A DNA stretch of 14,052 nucleotides, taken from the NCBI GenBank assembly GCA_017618515.1, contig JAFZUB010000062.1, positions 1 through 14,052 on the forward strand, given 5' to 3'. Origin of the DNA: Bacteroidaceae bacterium. GTDB taxonomy: Bacteria > Bacteroidota > Bacteroidia > Bacteroidales > Bacteroidaceae. Each line of letters opens with the position of its first letter. Within the stretch, counting starts at the first letter, position 1. The notes under the pieces are model-generated. The model searched no databases and was not told the origin of the DNA. It saw only the letters and a list, made by a program, of their open reading frames with translations. Below are positions 7,205-14,052 of this stretch, in pieces. A program made the position numbers and the translations under genes.

Positions 7205-9034
7205 ATGAAAGATTTCTTCCATTTGATGAGCAAGTATTTCTCCCGCTATAAGCGATATATCGGGGGTACGCTGCTCTTCAATATCTTGGCCGCGCTGTTT
7301 AATGTTTTCTCATTCACAGTGTTGTTGCCTATACTGCAGATCCTTTTCAAGGTCAACACAGAGCGCTACCAGTTCATCGAATGGGGTACGGGTGACTTCT
7401 TGGAAACTGCCAAGAACAACGGCTACTACTACTCTCAGATGATGATAGACAGCTACGGCCCTGCCACCACGCTGCTCATGCTGGGCATCATTCTGGCGGT
7501 ACTCACTCTGTTCAAGACGGCAGCCTACTTCGGTGGCTCGGCATGCCTGATGCCACTTCGCACTGGAGTGGTGCGCGACATCCGCGCCGACATCTACCAT
7601 AAGATACTGCGGCTGCCCCTGTCCTTCTTCTCTGAAGAACGCAAGGGCGATATCCTGGCTCGTGCCAGCACCGATGTCAATGAGATTGACTCCTCAATTA
7701 CCTCGTCACTCGACATGGTAATAAAGAACCCCATCTTTATACTCATCTACCTGGTCACTCTGCTTGCCATCAGCTGGCAGCTAACGCTGTTTACCCTGCT
7801 GGTGGTGCCGTTTATGGCCTTTGGCATCGGGCGTATCGGCAAAAAACTGAAGCAGAAGTCGCTCTTTGCGCAGAGCAAGTGGAGCGACGGCATAAGCCAG
7901 ATAGAGGAAACCCTCGGCGGTCTGCGCATAATTAAGGCCTTCATCGCTGAGAAAAAGATGGACAAGCGCTTTGAGAAGGTCAACAACGAATATCGCAATG
8001 CTTCGATGCGCGTGGCCATACGCCAGAGCGCAGCACATCCCGTCAGCGAGTTCCTCGGCACCTGCATGATAGTAGTTGTGCTGTGGTTTGGCGGCTATCT
8101 CATCTTCTCCGGCAATTCGCCCATCGACGCAAGCACCTTTATATATTATCTTGTGATCCTCTACACCATTCTTCAGCCGCTGAAGGACCTCTCCAAGGCA
8201 GGATACAGCATCCAGAAAGGTATGGCTTCTATGGAGCGTATCAACAAGATACTCAATGCCGAGAACAATATCAAGGAGGTTGAAAACCCGCAGACCATCA
8301 CCGAACTGCGCGACAGTATCGAGTTGCGCAATGTATGCTTCAGCTACAACGAGAGCAAACAGGTGCTCAGCAATATCAACCTCGTTGTGCCTAAAGGCAA
8401 GACCATCGCTCTAGTGGGCCAATCGGGCTCCGGCAAATCGACCATGGTCGACCTTATCCCGCGCTACCACGATGTTAGCAGCGGACAGATACTCATTGAC
8501 GGACAGGATATACGCAATCTCTCTATCCAGTCACTACGCTCACTCATCGGCAATGTCAATCAAGAGGCTATCCTATTCAACGACACGGTGTTCAACAACA
8601 TCGCTTTCGGCGTGGAACATGCCACGATGGAACAGGTCGTGGAGGCAGCCAAGATTGCCAACGCCCACGATTTCATCATGGAGATGGAGCATGGCTACGA
8701 CACCTCTATCGGCGACCGCGGCTGCCGACTGAGTGGCGGACAGAGACAACGAGTGAGCATTGCCCGCGCCATACTTAAGAATCCCCCAATCCTTATCCTC
8801 GACGAGGCTACTTCGGCCCTCGACACCGAGAGCGAACGTCTGGTGCAGGAGGCTCTGGAGCGACTCATGAAGACTCGCACCACCATCGCCATCGCCCACC
8901 GCCTGTCCACTATAAAGAACGCCGACCGCATCTATGTGCTCCACGACGGCCAGATAGTGGAGAGCGGCACCCATGACGAGCTCATTGCTCTGGGTCGCTA
9001 CTACAAGAAGCTCAACGATATGCAACAGCTGTGA
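7205..9034 (+). CDS. MsbA-like ABC exporter (fused TM and ATPase domains)
   Basis: Half-size ABC exporter that would work as a homodimer in the inner membrane; MsbA-type relatives flip lipid A precursors, other lipids or drugs. Six TM helices occupy about residues 1-340, with a relatively long TM1-TM2 extracytoplasmic loop (about 48-85). The nucleotide-binding domain (about 365-609) has Walker A GQSGSGKST (405-413), signature LSGGQ (509-513), Walker B ILILDEA with catalytic Glu534, and the switch His565 (AHR), so it should be active. Its stop overlaps the next gene's GTG by 4 nt (GTGA), a typical translational-coupling arrangement, and it starts 6 nt after rnhA. The ATG at 7205 gives a normal N-terminus ahead of TM1. 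The substrate cannot be read from sequence. Coupling to a membrane phosphotransferase favours a lipid or lipid-linked cargo, so I leave the symbol blank. Confidence 0.9.
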   Translation: MKDFFHLMSKYFSRYKRYIGGTLLFNILAALFNVFSFTVLLPILQILFKVNTERYQFIEWGTGDFLETAKNNGYYYSQMMIDSYGPATTLLMLGIILAVLTLFKTAAYFGGSACLMPLRTGVVRDIRADIYHKILRLPLSFFSEERKGDILARASTDVNEIDSSITSSLDMVIKNPIFILIYLVTLLAISWQLTLFTLLVVPFMAFGIGRIGKKLKQKSLFAQSKWSDGISQIEETLGGLRIIKAFIAEKKMDKRFEKVNNEYRNASMRVAIRQSAAHPVSEFLGTCMIVVVLWFGGYLIFSGNSPIDASTFIYYLVILYTILQPLKDLSKAGYSIQKGMASMERINKILNAENNIKEVENPQTITELRDSIELRNVCFSYNESKQVLSNINLVVPKGKTIALVGQSGSGKSTMVDLIPRYHDVSSGQILIDGQDIRNLSIQSLRSLIGNVNQEAILFNDTVFNNIAFGVEHATMEQVVEAAKIANAHDFIMEMEHGYDTSIGDRGCRLSGGQRQRVSIARAILKNPPILILDEATSALDTESERLVQEALERLMKTRTTIAIAHRLSTIKNADRIYVLHDGQIVESGTHDELIALGRYYKKLNDMQQL

Positions 9035-10899
9035 AACCGCGTCTCAGATATCTAGCTCTGTTCTTCATTATTATCCTCACCACCTTTCTGATGATGAAGG
9101 TGGTGTTCATGCTTTACAATGCCGGAGGTCATGACTTTGGTGTGGCTGATATCTTCGCCGTGCTATGGCACGGACTGCCTCTCGACCTTTCCACCACCTC
9201 CTACCTGACTGGCATCCCGTTGTTCTTCTGCATTCTTTCCCTCTGGGTGGTCGGCACCTGGCTACGCCCCGCCACTAAAATCTACTGCTACATCCTCGCG
9301 CCACTGCTCGCCGTGACACTTGTCGCCGACACCGTGCTCTACAAGTTCTGGCAGTTCAAACTCGACGCCACCATCTTCAATTATATCGATGACCCCAAGA
9401 ATGTCTTCGCTAGCGTCTCCCCCTGGTTTATACTCCTCGGCATCCTCGCCATAGTCGCACTCGCTACACTGATGCTTTTTGCATTTAAGCATTTTGTCAT
9501 TAGTAGAGTGTCAAAAATCGAGAGCCATCAGAATAAATTCCAATTTCTTGTCTTGCTCCTTATCGGCGGAGTAATGTTTCTCCTTGTTCGCGGCGGAGTA
9601 GGCCGTTCTACAATGAATGTGGGGCACGTTTACTATTCACAAAACCAATTTCTCAATCACTCGGCCGTCAATCCTGTCTTCAGTCTGGTAAGTTCCTCGT
9701 TTAAGGTGCAGGATTTTGAGAAACTCTATAACTTCTACGACACAGCCTCATGCGACAGCATCTTTGCCCAGTTGCGTTACGACACCATCAGCGTTAACAC
9801 CGACACCCTGCTTACCACTACGCGCCCTAATATTCTCCTTATTATAATGGAGGGCTGCGGTTCAGTCTTTATGGAGCCGCAGAGTTATGGAGTCACAAAG
9901 TCGCAGAGTCGCAATATTACACCCAATCTATGGCGCCTCGCCGACGAAGGCATTTATTTCTCGCGATGCTATGCCAACTCGTTCCGCACCGACCGCGGTC
10001 TGGTATGCACACTCAGCGGATATCCTGCCTTCCCCGACATATCCGTCATGAAACTGGCAGAAAAAGCCCGCACACTCCCCTCCATAGCCCGCACTCTCGC
10101 TGCTAACGACTACAGTACCGAGTTCCTCTATGGCGGCGATATCAACTTCACAAACACCAAGGGCTATCTCCTCTCCACCGGCTATCAAAAAGCGCGCGGT
10201 TACGAAACATTCCCTGTCTCTGTACGCCACTCCCATTCTTGGGGCGTGCAGGACCATATCGCGCTTGATACCTTATATAATATAGTGCGAAAGAACGACA
10301 AGGCAAAAAAACGAAAGTTTATATCCTGCCTCACCCTCTCCAGCCATGAGGACTGGCAGGTGCCCTACAGCAGAATAAAGGACGACCAGATTGCCAACGC
10401 GATGGCCTACCTCGACGATTGCATCGGCAAACTGGTGACTCGACTCAAAGCCTCTCCCGCGTGGAACGATCTCCTGCTCATTATCCTGCCCGACCATAGC
10501 ATTCCTTACCCTGACGGCATTACTGAGGCCAACCCGGAGCGCAATCGCATCCCTATCATCTGGGCTGGCGGCGCAGTGCGCAAACCGCGGCTAATATCTA
10601 CGCTATGCAACCAGACCGACCTCGCGGCCACTCTGCTCGGCCAGCTCGGCTTGCCTCACAGCGACTTTTCCTTCAGCCGTGATGTACTCAGCAGCACCTA
10701 CACCTATCCTTGCGCCGTCCACACCTTTAGCGGGGGCATCACCTTCATCGACAGCACTGGCTACATCGTTAAAGAGTTAGGAGTGGAGAATGAGAAGTTC
10801 GACACCTCTGGCCAATCGTCAATGGCCAATCGTCAATGGTCAATAAAACTCACTCGCGCCTATCTCCAGAAAACAATGGAGGACTTTGCCAAGAGATAA
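9031..10899 (+). CDS. LtaS/MdoB-like membrane phosphotransferase (sulfatase fold)
   Basis: Five N-terminal TM helices (about residues 7-29, 58-78, 84-104, 131-153, 170-186) are followed by an extracytoplasmic alkaline-phosphatase/sulfatase-fold domain from about 265. Catalytic landmarks of the lipoteichoic acid synthase / phosphoglycerol transferase superfamily are present: Glu274 in IIMEG, the Thr nucleophile at 320 in FRTDRG, and the metal ligands Asp488-His489 in ILPDHS. Such enzymes move phosphoglycerol or phosphoethanolamine from a phospholipid onto a periplasmic acceptor; which one applies here is not visible. The start is GTG at 9031, overlapping the exporter's stop; the next in-frame ATG would remove most of TM1. 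Odd points: three short tandem-repeat arrays lie in the coding sequence, one just after Glu274 and two in the last 45 residues, and the segment around 9470-9560 (the loop after TM4) is more A/T-rich than its surroundings. Confidence 0.87.
   Translation: MKPRLRYLALFFIIILTTFLMMKVVFMLYNAGGHDFGVADIFAVLWHGLPLDLSTTSYLTGIPLFFCILSLWVVGTWLRPATKIYCYILAPLLAVTLVADTVLYKFWQFKLDATIFNYIDDPKNVFASVSPWFILLGILAIVALATLMLFAFKHFVISRVSKIESHQNKFQFLVLLLIGGVMFLLVRGGVGRSTMNVGHVYYSQNQFLNHSAVNPVFSLVSSSFKVQDFEKLYNFYDTASCDSIFAQLRYDTISVNTDTLLTTTRPNILLIIMEGCGSVFMEPQSYGVTKSQSRNITPNLWRLADEGIYFSRCYANSFRTDRGLVCTLSGYPAFPDISVMKLAEKARTLPSIARTLAANDYSTEFLYGGDINFTNTKGYLLSTGYQKARGYETFPVSVRHSHSWGVQDHIALDTLYNIVRKNDKAKKRKFISCLTLSSHEDWQVPYSRIKDDQIANAMAYLDDCIGKLVTRLKASPAWNDLLLIILPDHSIPYPDGITEANPERNRIPIIWAGGAVRKPRLISTLCNQTDLAATLLGQLGLPHSDFSFSRDVLSSTYTYPCAVHTFSGGITFIDSTGYIVKELGVENEKFDTSGQSSMANRQWSIKLTRAYLQKTMEDFAKR
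9869..9916 (+). repeat. Six degenerate 8-nt tandem units inside the phosphotransferase gene
   Basis: Units begin at 9869, 9877, 9885, 9893, 9901 and 9909. The first and third are identical (TTATGGAG), while the second and fifth are CCGCAGAG and TCGCAGAG, so a 16-nt superunit is also visible. Total length is 48 nt, or 16 codons. It encodes about residues 280-296, a polar stretch just after catalytic Glu274 and before ITPNLWRLADEG. The last unit is the weakest match. Confidence 0.7.
10773..10800 (+). repeat. Four degenerate 7-nt units near the 3' end of the phosphotransferase gene
   Basis: Units begin at 10773, 10780, 10787 and 10794 with a purine-rich RGARTKR-like consensus (for example AGAGTTA, GGAGTGG, AGAATGA). 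They encode KELGVENEKF. Matches are loose, so this array is less certain than the YCAAT arrays. Its position directly before another 7-nt array supports it. Confidence 0.45.
10810..10844 (+). repeat. Five 7-nt tandem units (GGCCAAT/CGTCAAT) near the 3' end of the phosphotransferase gene
   Basis: Units begin at 10810, 10817, 10824, 10831 and 10838. GGCCAAT and CGTCAAT alternate exactly for two rounds, followed by GGTCAAT, with consensus SGYCAAT. They encode residues about 594-605 (SSMANRQWSI region), between the catalytic domain and the final helix. The core YCAAT is shared with the rnhA array. Confidence 0.85.
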
Positions 10900-10919
10900 A
10901 CTATAATTTGTGCTTGATA

Positions 10920-10951
10920 TTTGTTCCTTTTCTGTTTTTTCTATAAATTTG
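10920..10951 (+). promoter_or_regulatory. Complete -33/-7 promoter immediately before the propeller-LytTR regulator
   Basis: TTTG at 10920-10923 and TAAATTTG at 10944-10951 are separated by exactly 20 nt, matching the Bacteroides consensus TTTG-N19/21-TAnnTTTG. It is the best promoter in the window. The -7 element ends only 4 nt before the ATG at 10956, so the transcript would start at or just after the start codon. A near-match, TATAATTTG, at 10902-10910 could give a roughly 40-nt leader instead, but it lacks a properly spaced -33. Confidence 0.65.
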
Positions 10952-10955
10952 CATC

Positions 10956-13307
10956 ATGGAAAAAACTAAAAGCACACTTCTTGTTGTCCTTCTGATGACG
11001 CTTAGTCTAATGGCAAGCGCGCAGTTGGAGAGCCAACTCACTTTTCGCCGCTTCAACACTCAGGATGGTCTGCCACAGATGCAAACAGAGCGACTATGGC
11101 AGGACTCGCGCGGGTATATATATATAGGTACGCTGTCTGGATTCGCACGCTTTGATGGGCGCACTTTCACTCCTTTCCTCAAAGGGCGACGCTTCAATAT
11201 CGTAGAGTTTGCCGAAGTAGATGGCGTAGTGAGGGCCTTCGACTTCAGGCGCGCATGGATCACCTCTTTAGACAAGGTGGAGCCGCAGCCCATTGACCCT
11301 CAGAATGGAAGGTTGCTCAACAATTTCAACAGCCCAATGCTACCAGACGGATTCATCCTGCTCGAGGACGAGCAGGAGCAGCACCGCCGTCTGTGCAGGC
11401 TGACTGCCCAGGGACTAGAGTGTGTGGAGAAGAGCCCCATGCTCGACCAGATGACTCCTGACCGCAAACTGTTCCTTGACACTGCCAAGTGTGAAATCAT
11501 TATCCCCTTGCAGAGCGGAGTGTGGCAGATAAAGAAGAATAAAAGAGCCATTTACAAGCTCACCGACAAAAACGACATCTATTCCCTGATTCTCCACAAA
11601 AAGAGTCTGCTTGCGTTTGCCGCCGACGGTATTTACACCTTTACAGGCAATCATCTCAAACGTGTAGCGGAAGCCGACTGGTCGGCAGCAAACTACGGCC
11701 TTATCGTCAGGCCACTCGCCAATGGTCATCTGGTGATTGCCGATGAGCATTCTCTCTACGAGTACGACGGACAGCAGGTGCACCTAATGGCTACCGGCTT
11801 CAACCTCGTCAAAGACTTACTGGTGGACCGCTGGGACCGCCTGTGGGTGGCTACATATCAAGGCCTCTACTGCTACTTCAACCGAGGGTTTACCAACCAC
11901 CGCCTCTCTGACCCCGATGATATCGTGCGTGCGATAGGGACTACTGACGATGGTCGCATCGTGATGGGAACACTCAACGGCAAAATGCTCGTTGACAACA
12001 ATATCGTGGAGGACAATCCTGACAATTTCTTCGCTCCGTGCGCTGTCAATATAAATAATAAGGTATATATGGCAGCCAATGGTGATATCGTGAGTGTGAG
12101 CGGGGCAAACGAGAGAGAGTATTTGGGGCTGCCGCACGACCGATTTCTCTTTGTTGCCAAGGCTGGAGAACGTCTCATCGTAGGCTGTCGCAAGAGCATC
12201 TGTGCCTACACGCCTCATTCCCGAGCAATTGACACTCTTTACACCGACATCCCTCACCCATGGTGCGCCGCGCAAGATGGGCAAGGACACCTGTGGGTAG
12301 GCTCTACCTTCGGACTCTTTGCTGACGGCCAGAAGGTGGACTACGCTCAGCAGCTAATCGTCACCACAATAGAGCGCGACAACAACGGTAATATTGTCTT
12401 TGCTTCCAAAGATTCGCTCTTCTTTATTCGCAATGGCCAGGTGCAACCAATCGCCATGGATGGACTATCGGGGCACGAGGTACGCTCGCTCCATGTGTCG
12501 CCTAAGGGATTTCTCGTGGTTGCCGTCATTGACGGTCTCTTTGTAGGGCGACTAAATCCCGATTACACGGTGAGAGATATCCGTTTCTTTAATCACCTCA
12601 ACGGATTCACTGCTCTGGAGCCTCTCATGGCCACTATGGCCGAAACGCCCGATGGCACAGTATGGATGGCTGGCATAGAGGAAGTAACCTCGTTCCGCCC
12701 AGCCGAGTTGTTGGCCAACAATGATGACGACTGCTACATCCGCCCACCGCTGCAATGGTGGCAGCACTGGTGGATATGGGTGTTAGGACTCCTACTACTG
12801 TCTGTCGCTGTTTGGGGCACTACGCGCTCCTATGAGAAGAGGCGCAACCGTCGGCGTATGATACGCCTGCAAAAGGAAAAGCAACAGCGCGAGCAACAGA
12901 TTGAGACTATTCGACAGAAAGCCATCAAGGATGCCACCAACCAACTGGCCAAAGACATCCTAAAGATGACTGAAAAAGACTTAAGCGAGCGCATCACCCT
13001 GCGAACTACCAGCGGCACCGTAGTCACTGAAATCAAAGACATCGCTTTCTTCAAGGCGGATGGCAACTATTCGCAGATGGTCACCTTCCACTCCTCCAGT
13101 AATGTTCTTATGAGCCTCGGCGCTCTTGAAAAACAACTCAGTCCAGCCATCTTCACACGCGCCGACCGCAGCACTCTAGTCAACATTCACCTTATCAGCC
13201 AGCTACTACCCAAGCAGCGGCGTTGCTTATTCCGTGGGCAAAACGGAGATGAGGTCGAGACAACCTTGTTATCTCCTGCATTCAAGCGACTGCAGGAATT
13301 GCTCTAA
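10956..13307 (+). CDS. Membrane-spanning one-component regulator: beta-propeller sensor plus LytTR DNA-binding domain
   Basis: Probably senses a periplasmic signal and binds DNA directly from the membrane. Order of parts: signal peptide (1-22, cleavage after ASA before Gln23); a sensor of about 560 residues with two-component-regulator propeller blades, clearest at 46-68 (LWQDSRGYIYIGTLSGFARF), 288-308 (LLVDRWDRLWVATYQGLYCY), 437-455 (AAQDGQGHLWVGSTFGLF) and 560-580; one TM helix (about 602-622); a basic juxtamembrane stretch; a coiled coil rich in Gln, Glu and Lys (about 632-660); and a C-terminal LytTR domain (about 676-783) with IAFFKADGNYSQM and FTRADRSTLVNI. No histidine-kinase, receiver or AraC domain is present, and I see no room for a Y_Y_Y domain before the TM, unlike hybrid two-component systems. 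The ATG at 10956 is needed for a complete signal peptide. It lies 56 nt downstream of the phosphotransferase; target genes are unknown. Confidence 0.85.
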   Translation: MEKTKSTLLVVLLMTLSLMASAQLESQLTFRRFNTQDGLPQMQTERLWQDSRGYIYIGTLSGFARFDGRTFTPFLKGRRFNIVEFAEVDGVVRAFDFRRAWITSLDKVEPQPIDPQNGRLLNNFNSPMLPDGFILLEDEQEQHRRLCRLTAQGLECVEKSPMLDQMTPDRKLFLDTAKCEIIIPLQSGVWQIKKNKRAIYKLTDKNDIYSLILHKKSLLAFAADGIYTFTGNHLKRVAEADWSAANYGLIVRPLANGHLVIADEHSLYEYDGQQVHLMATGFNLVKDLLVDRWDRLWVATYQGLYCYFNRGFTNHRLSDPDDIVRAIGTTDDGRIVMGTLNGKMLVDNNIVEDNPDNFFAPCAVNINNKVYMAANGDIVSVSGANEREYLGLPHDRFLFVAKAGERLIVGCRKSICAYTPHSRAIDTLYTDIPHPWCAAQDGQGHLWVGSTFGLFADGQKVDYAQQLIVTTIERDNNGNIVFASKDSLFFIRNGQVQPIAMDGLSGHEVRSLHVSPKGFLVVAVIDGLFVGRLNPDYTVRDIRFFNHLNGFTALEPLMATMAETPDGTVWMAGIEEVTSFRPAELLANNDDDCYIRPPLQWWQHWWIWVLGLLLLSVAVWGTTRSYEKRRNRRRMIRLQKEKQQREQQIETIRQKAIKDATNQLAKDILKMTEKDLSERITLRTTSGTVVTEIKDIAFFKADGNYSQMVTFHSSSNVLMSLGALEKQLSPAIFTRADRSTLVNIHLISQLLPKQRRCLFRGQNGDEVETTLLSPAFKRLQELL

Positions 13308-13311
13308 GGGA

Positions 13312-13351
13312 ATAAAAAGCTATCGCCCCCGCAATCTCTGCGGAGGCGATA
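13312..13351 (-). terminator. Intrinsic terminator of pckA, in the convergent gap
   Basis: The arms TATCGCC (13321-13327) and GGCGATA (13345-13351) pair, then CCGCA (13329-13333) pairs with TGCGG (13339-13343) around a 5-nt loop. The single C/A mismatch (13328/13344) becomes a G-U pair in minus-strand RNA, so the hairpin is uninterrupted only in that direction. On the minus strand it is followed by a T-rich run (13312-13320), fitting termination of pckA 32 nt after its stop. The regulator's stop is just 14 nt away on the other strand, and the hairpin may also protect that 3' end, though no T-run follows on the plus side. Confidence 0.8.
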
Positions 13352-13382
13352 CAACTATGAAAAAATTCTTATTCTCCTTTTC

Positions 13383-14052
13383 TTACAATTTCGGGCCTGC
13401 GGCTACGAGTGCCTTGCCTGCCTCGTTGCCTTCATACTTCTTGAAGTTCTTGATGAAGCGAGCTGCGAGATCCTTAGCCTTCTCCTCCCACTGTGCGGGA
13501 TCAGCGTAGGTGTCGCGCGGGTCGAGGATGTCAGGATTTACCTTCGGCAGTGCGGTGGGAACCTCAAAGTCGAAATAAGGAATCTTCTTTGTCTCGGCCT
13601 TCAAGATGTTGCCATCCAGAATAGCGTCGATGATACCACGTGTGTCGGGGATGGAGATACGCTTGCCGGTTCCATTCCAACCAGTGTTTACGAGGTATGC
13701 CTTTGCGCCGCTCTTCTCCATCTTACGCACGAGCTCTTCGGCGTACTTGGTGGGGTGCAGCTCAAGGAATGCCTGGCCGAAGCATGCGCTGAAGGTGGGC
13801 GTAGGCTCGGTGATGCCGCGCTCGGTACCTGCCAGCTTGGCGGTGAAGCCTGAGAGGAAGTAGTACTTGGTCTGCTCGGGGGTGAGGATGCTCACTGGGG
13901 GCAGCACTCCGAATGCGTCGGCGCTGAGGAAGATTACGTTCTGTGCGTCAGGACCTGCGCTCTTGCCATTAACCTTCTGAGCAATCTTCTCGATGTGGTC
14001 AATAGGATAGCTTACGCGAGTGTTCTCGGTGACGCTCTTGTCTGCGAAATCA
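13383..14052 (-). CDS. pckA: ATP-dependent phosphoenolpyruvate carboxykinase (C-terminal part; start lies beyond window)
   Basis: Interconverts oxaloacetate + ATP and phosphoenolpyruvate + CO2 + ADP; in gut Bacteroidota it often runs toward oxaloacetate in the succinate pathway. The window holds the last 222 codons ending in TAA at 13383. Seen: [22 protein letters not shown], then the family block [15 protein letters not shown] with [22 protein letters not shown], and [17 protein letters not shown] with the adenine-binding region. These are diagnostic of the ATP-using rather than the GTP-using enzyme. The full protein is usually about 535 residues, so the N-terminal half and the phosphate-binding P-loop are outside the window. 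It converges on the regulator gene with a 75-bp gap that contains its terminator. Confidence 0.95.
   Translation of the reverse strand, partial: DFADKSVTENTRVSYPIDHIEKIAQKVNGKSAGPDAQNVIFLSADAFGVLPPVSILTPEQTKYYFLSGFTAKLAGTERGITEPTPTFSACFGQAFLELHPTKYAEELVRKMEKSGAKAYLVNTGWNGTGKRISIPDTRGIIDAILDGNILKAETKKIPYFDFEVPTALPKVNPDILDPRDTYADPAQWEEKAKDLAARFIKNFKKYEGNEAGKALVAAGPKL

Noticed and set aside
9472..9504. A/T-rich partial palindrome and loose 8-nt periodicity after TM4 of the phosphotransferase
   Set aside because: The inverted repeat is only 6 bp (ATGCTT/AAGCAT) and the periodicity is weak, so it was not called as a repeat.
6754..10844. Microrepeat arrays as a CRISPR array
   Set aside because: Units are 7-8 nt with no spacers, lie inside coding frames, and no cas gene is nearby.
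9031..10899. True sulfatase needing formylglycine
   Set aside because: There is no CxPxR-type maturation motif. The nucleophile position is Thr in FRTDRG, and five TM helices precede the domain, fitting LtaS/MdoB.
10956..13307. Hybrid two-component system (HTCS) for glycan utilisation
   Set aside because: The propeller suggested it, but kinase, receiver and AraC domains are absent, the C-terminus is LytTR, and no susC/susD or glycoside hydrolase genes are present.

Overview
The window reads as chromosomal DNA of a Bacteroidota member, most likely order Bacteroidales and perhaps a Prevotella relative (genus is inference). The signs are a single-chain SecD-SecF fusion, an RNase H1 with an N-terminal hybrid-binding domain, a propeller-type membrane regulator, an ATP-dependent PEP carboxykinase, and promoter elements of the TAnnTTTG type upstream of four genes. 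Each of these elements is followed by a C (TAnnTTTGC). Gene density is high, and no tRNA, rRNA, CRISPR array, IS element or phage gene was seen.

Layout. The left arm (1-4543) is on the minus strand: a rhomboid intramembrane protease, a membrane-anchored endonuclease/exonuclease/phosphatase (EEP) protein, then secDF, which has its own promoter and runs off the left edge. A 161-bp divergent intergenic region (4544-4704) holds back-to-back promoters for the rhomboid gene and argS. From there a plus-strand cluster runs argS - rnhA - MsbA-like ABC exporter - LtaS/MdoB-like membrane phosphotransferase (sulfatase fold). Spacings are 37 nt, 6 nt and a 4-nt GTGA overlap. After 56 nt comes a 783-residue membrane-spanning regulator (signal peptide, beta-propeller sensor, one TM helix, LytTR DNA-binding domain). 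On the right, a convergent pckA enters from the edge and ends in a strong hairpin terminator shared with the regulator's 3' end.

How the genes may work together. argS and rnhA are housekeeping. The tightly coupled exporter and phosphotransferase look like a two-protein envelope module: one flips a lipid or lipid-linked substrate, the other transfers a phospho-headgroup on the periplasmic side. The adjacent propeller-LytTR protein could sense an extracytoplasmic signal and control this or another locus directly from the membrane. That functional link is inference from position.

The most unusual signal is a set of short tandem repeats with 7- or 8-nt units lying inside coding sequence: one array in the RNase H linker and three in the phosphotransferase. 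The chosen array boundaries keep the reading frame (42, 48 and 72 nt), and two of the arrays share a YCAAT core. A second oddity is that the best promoter for the regulator ends only 4 nt before its ATG, which suggests a leaderless transcript.
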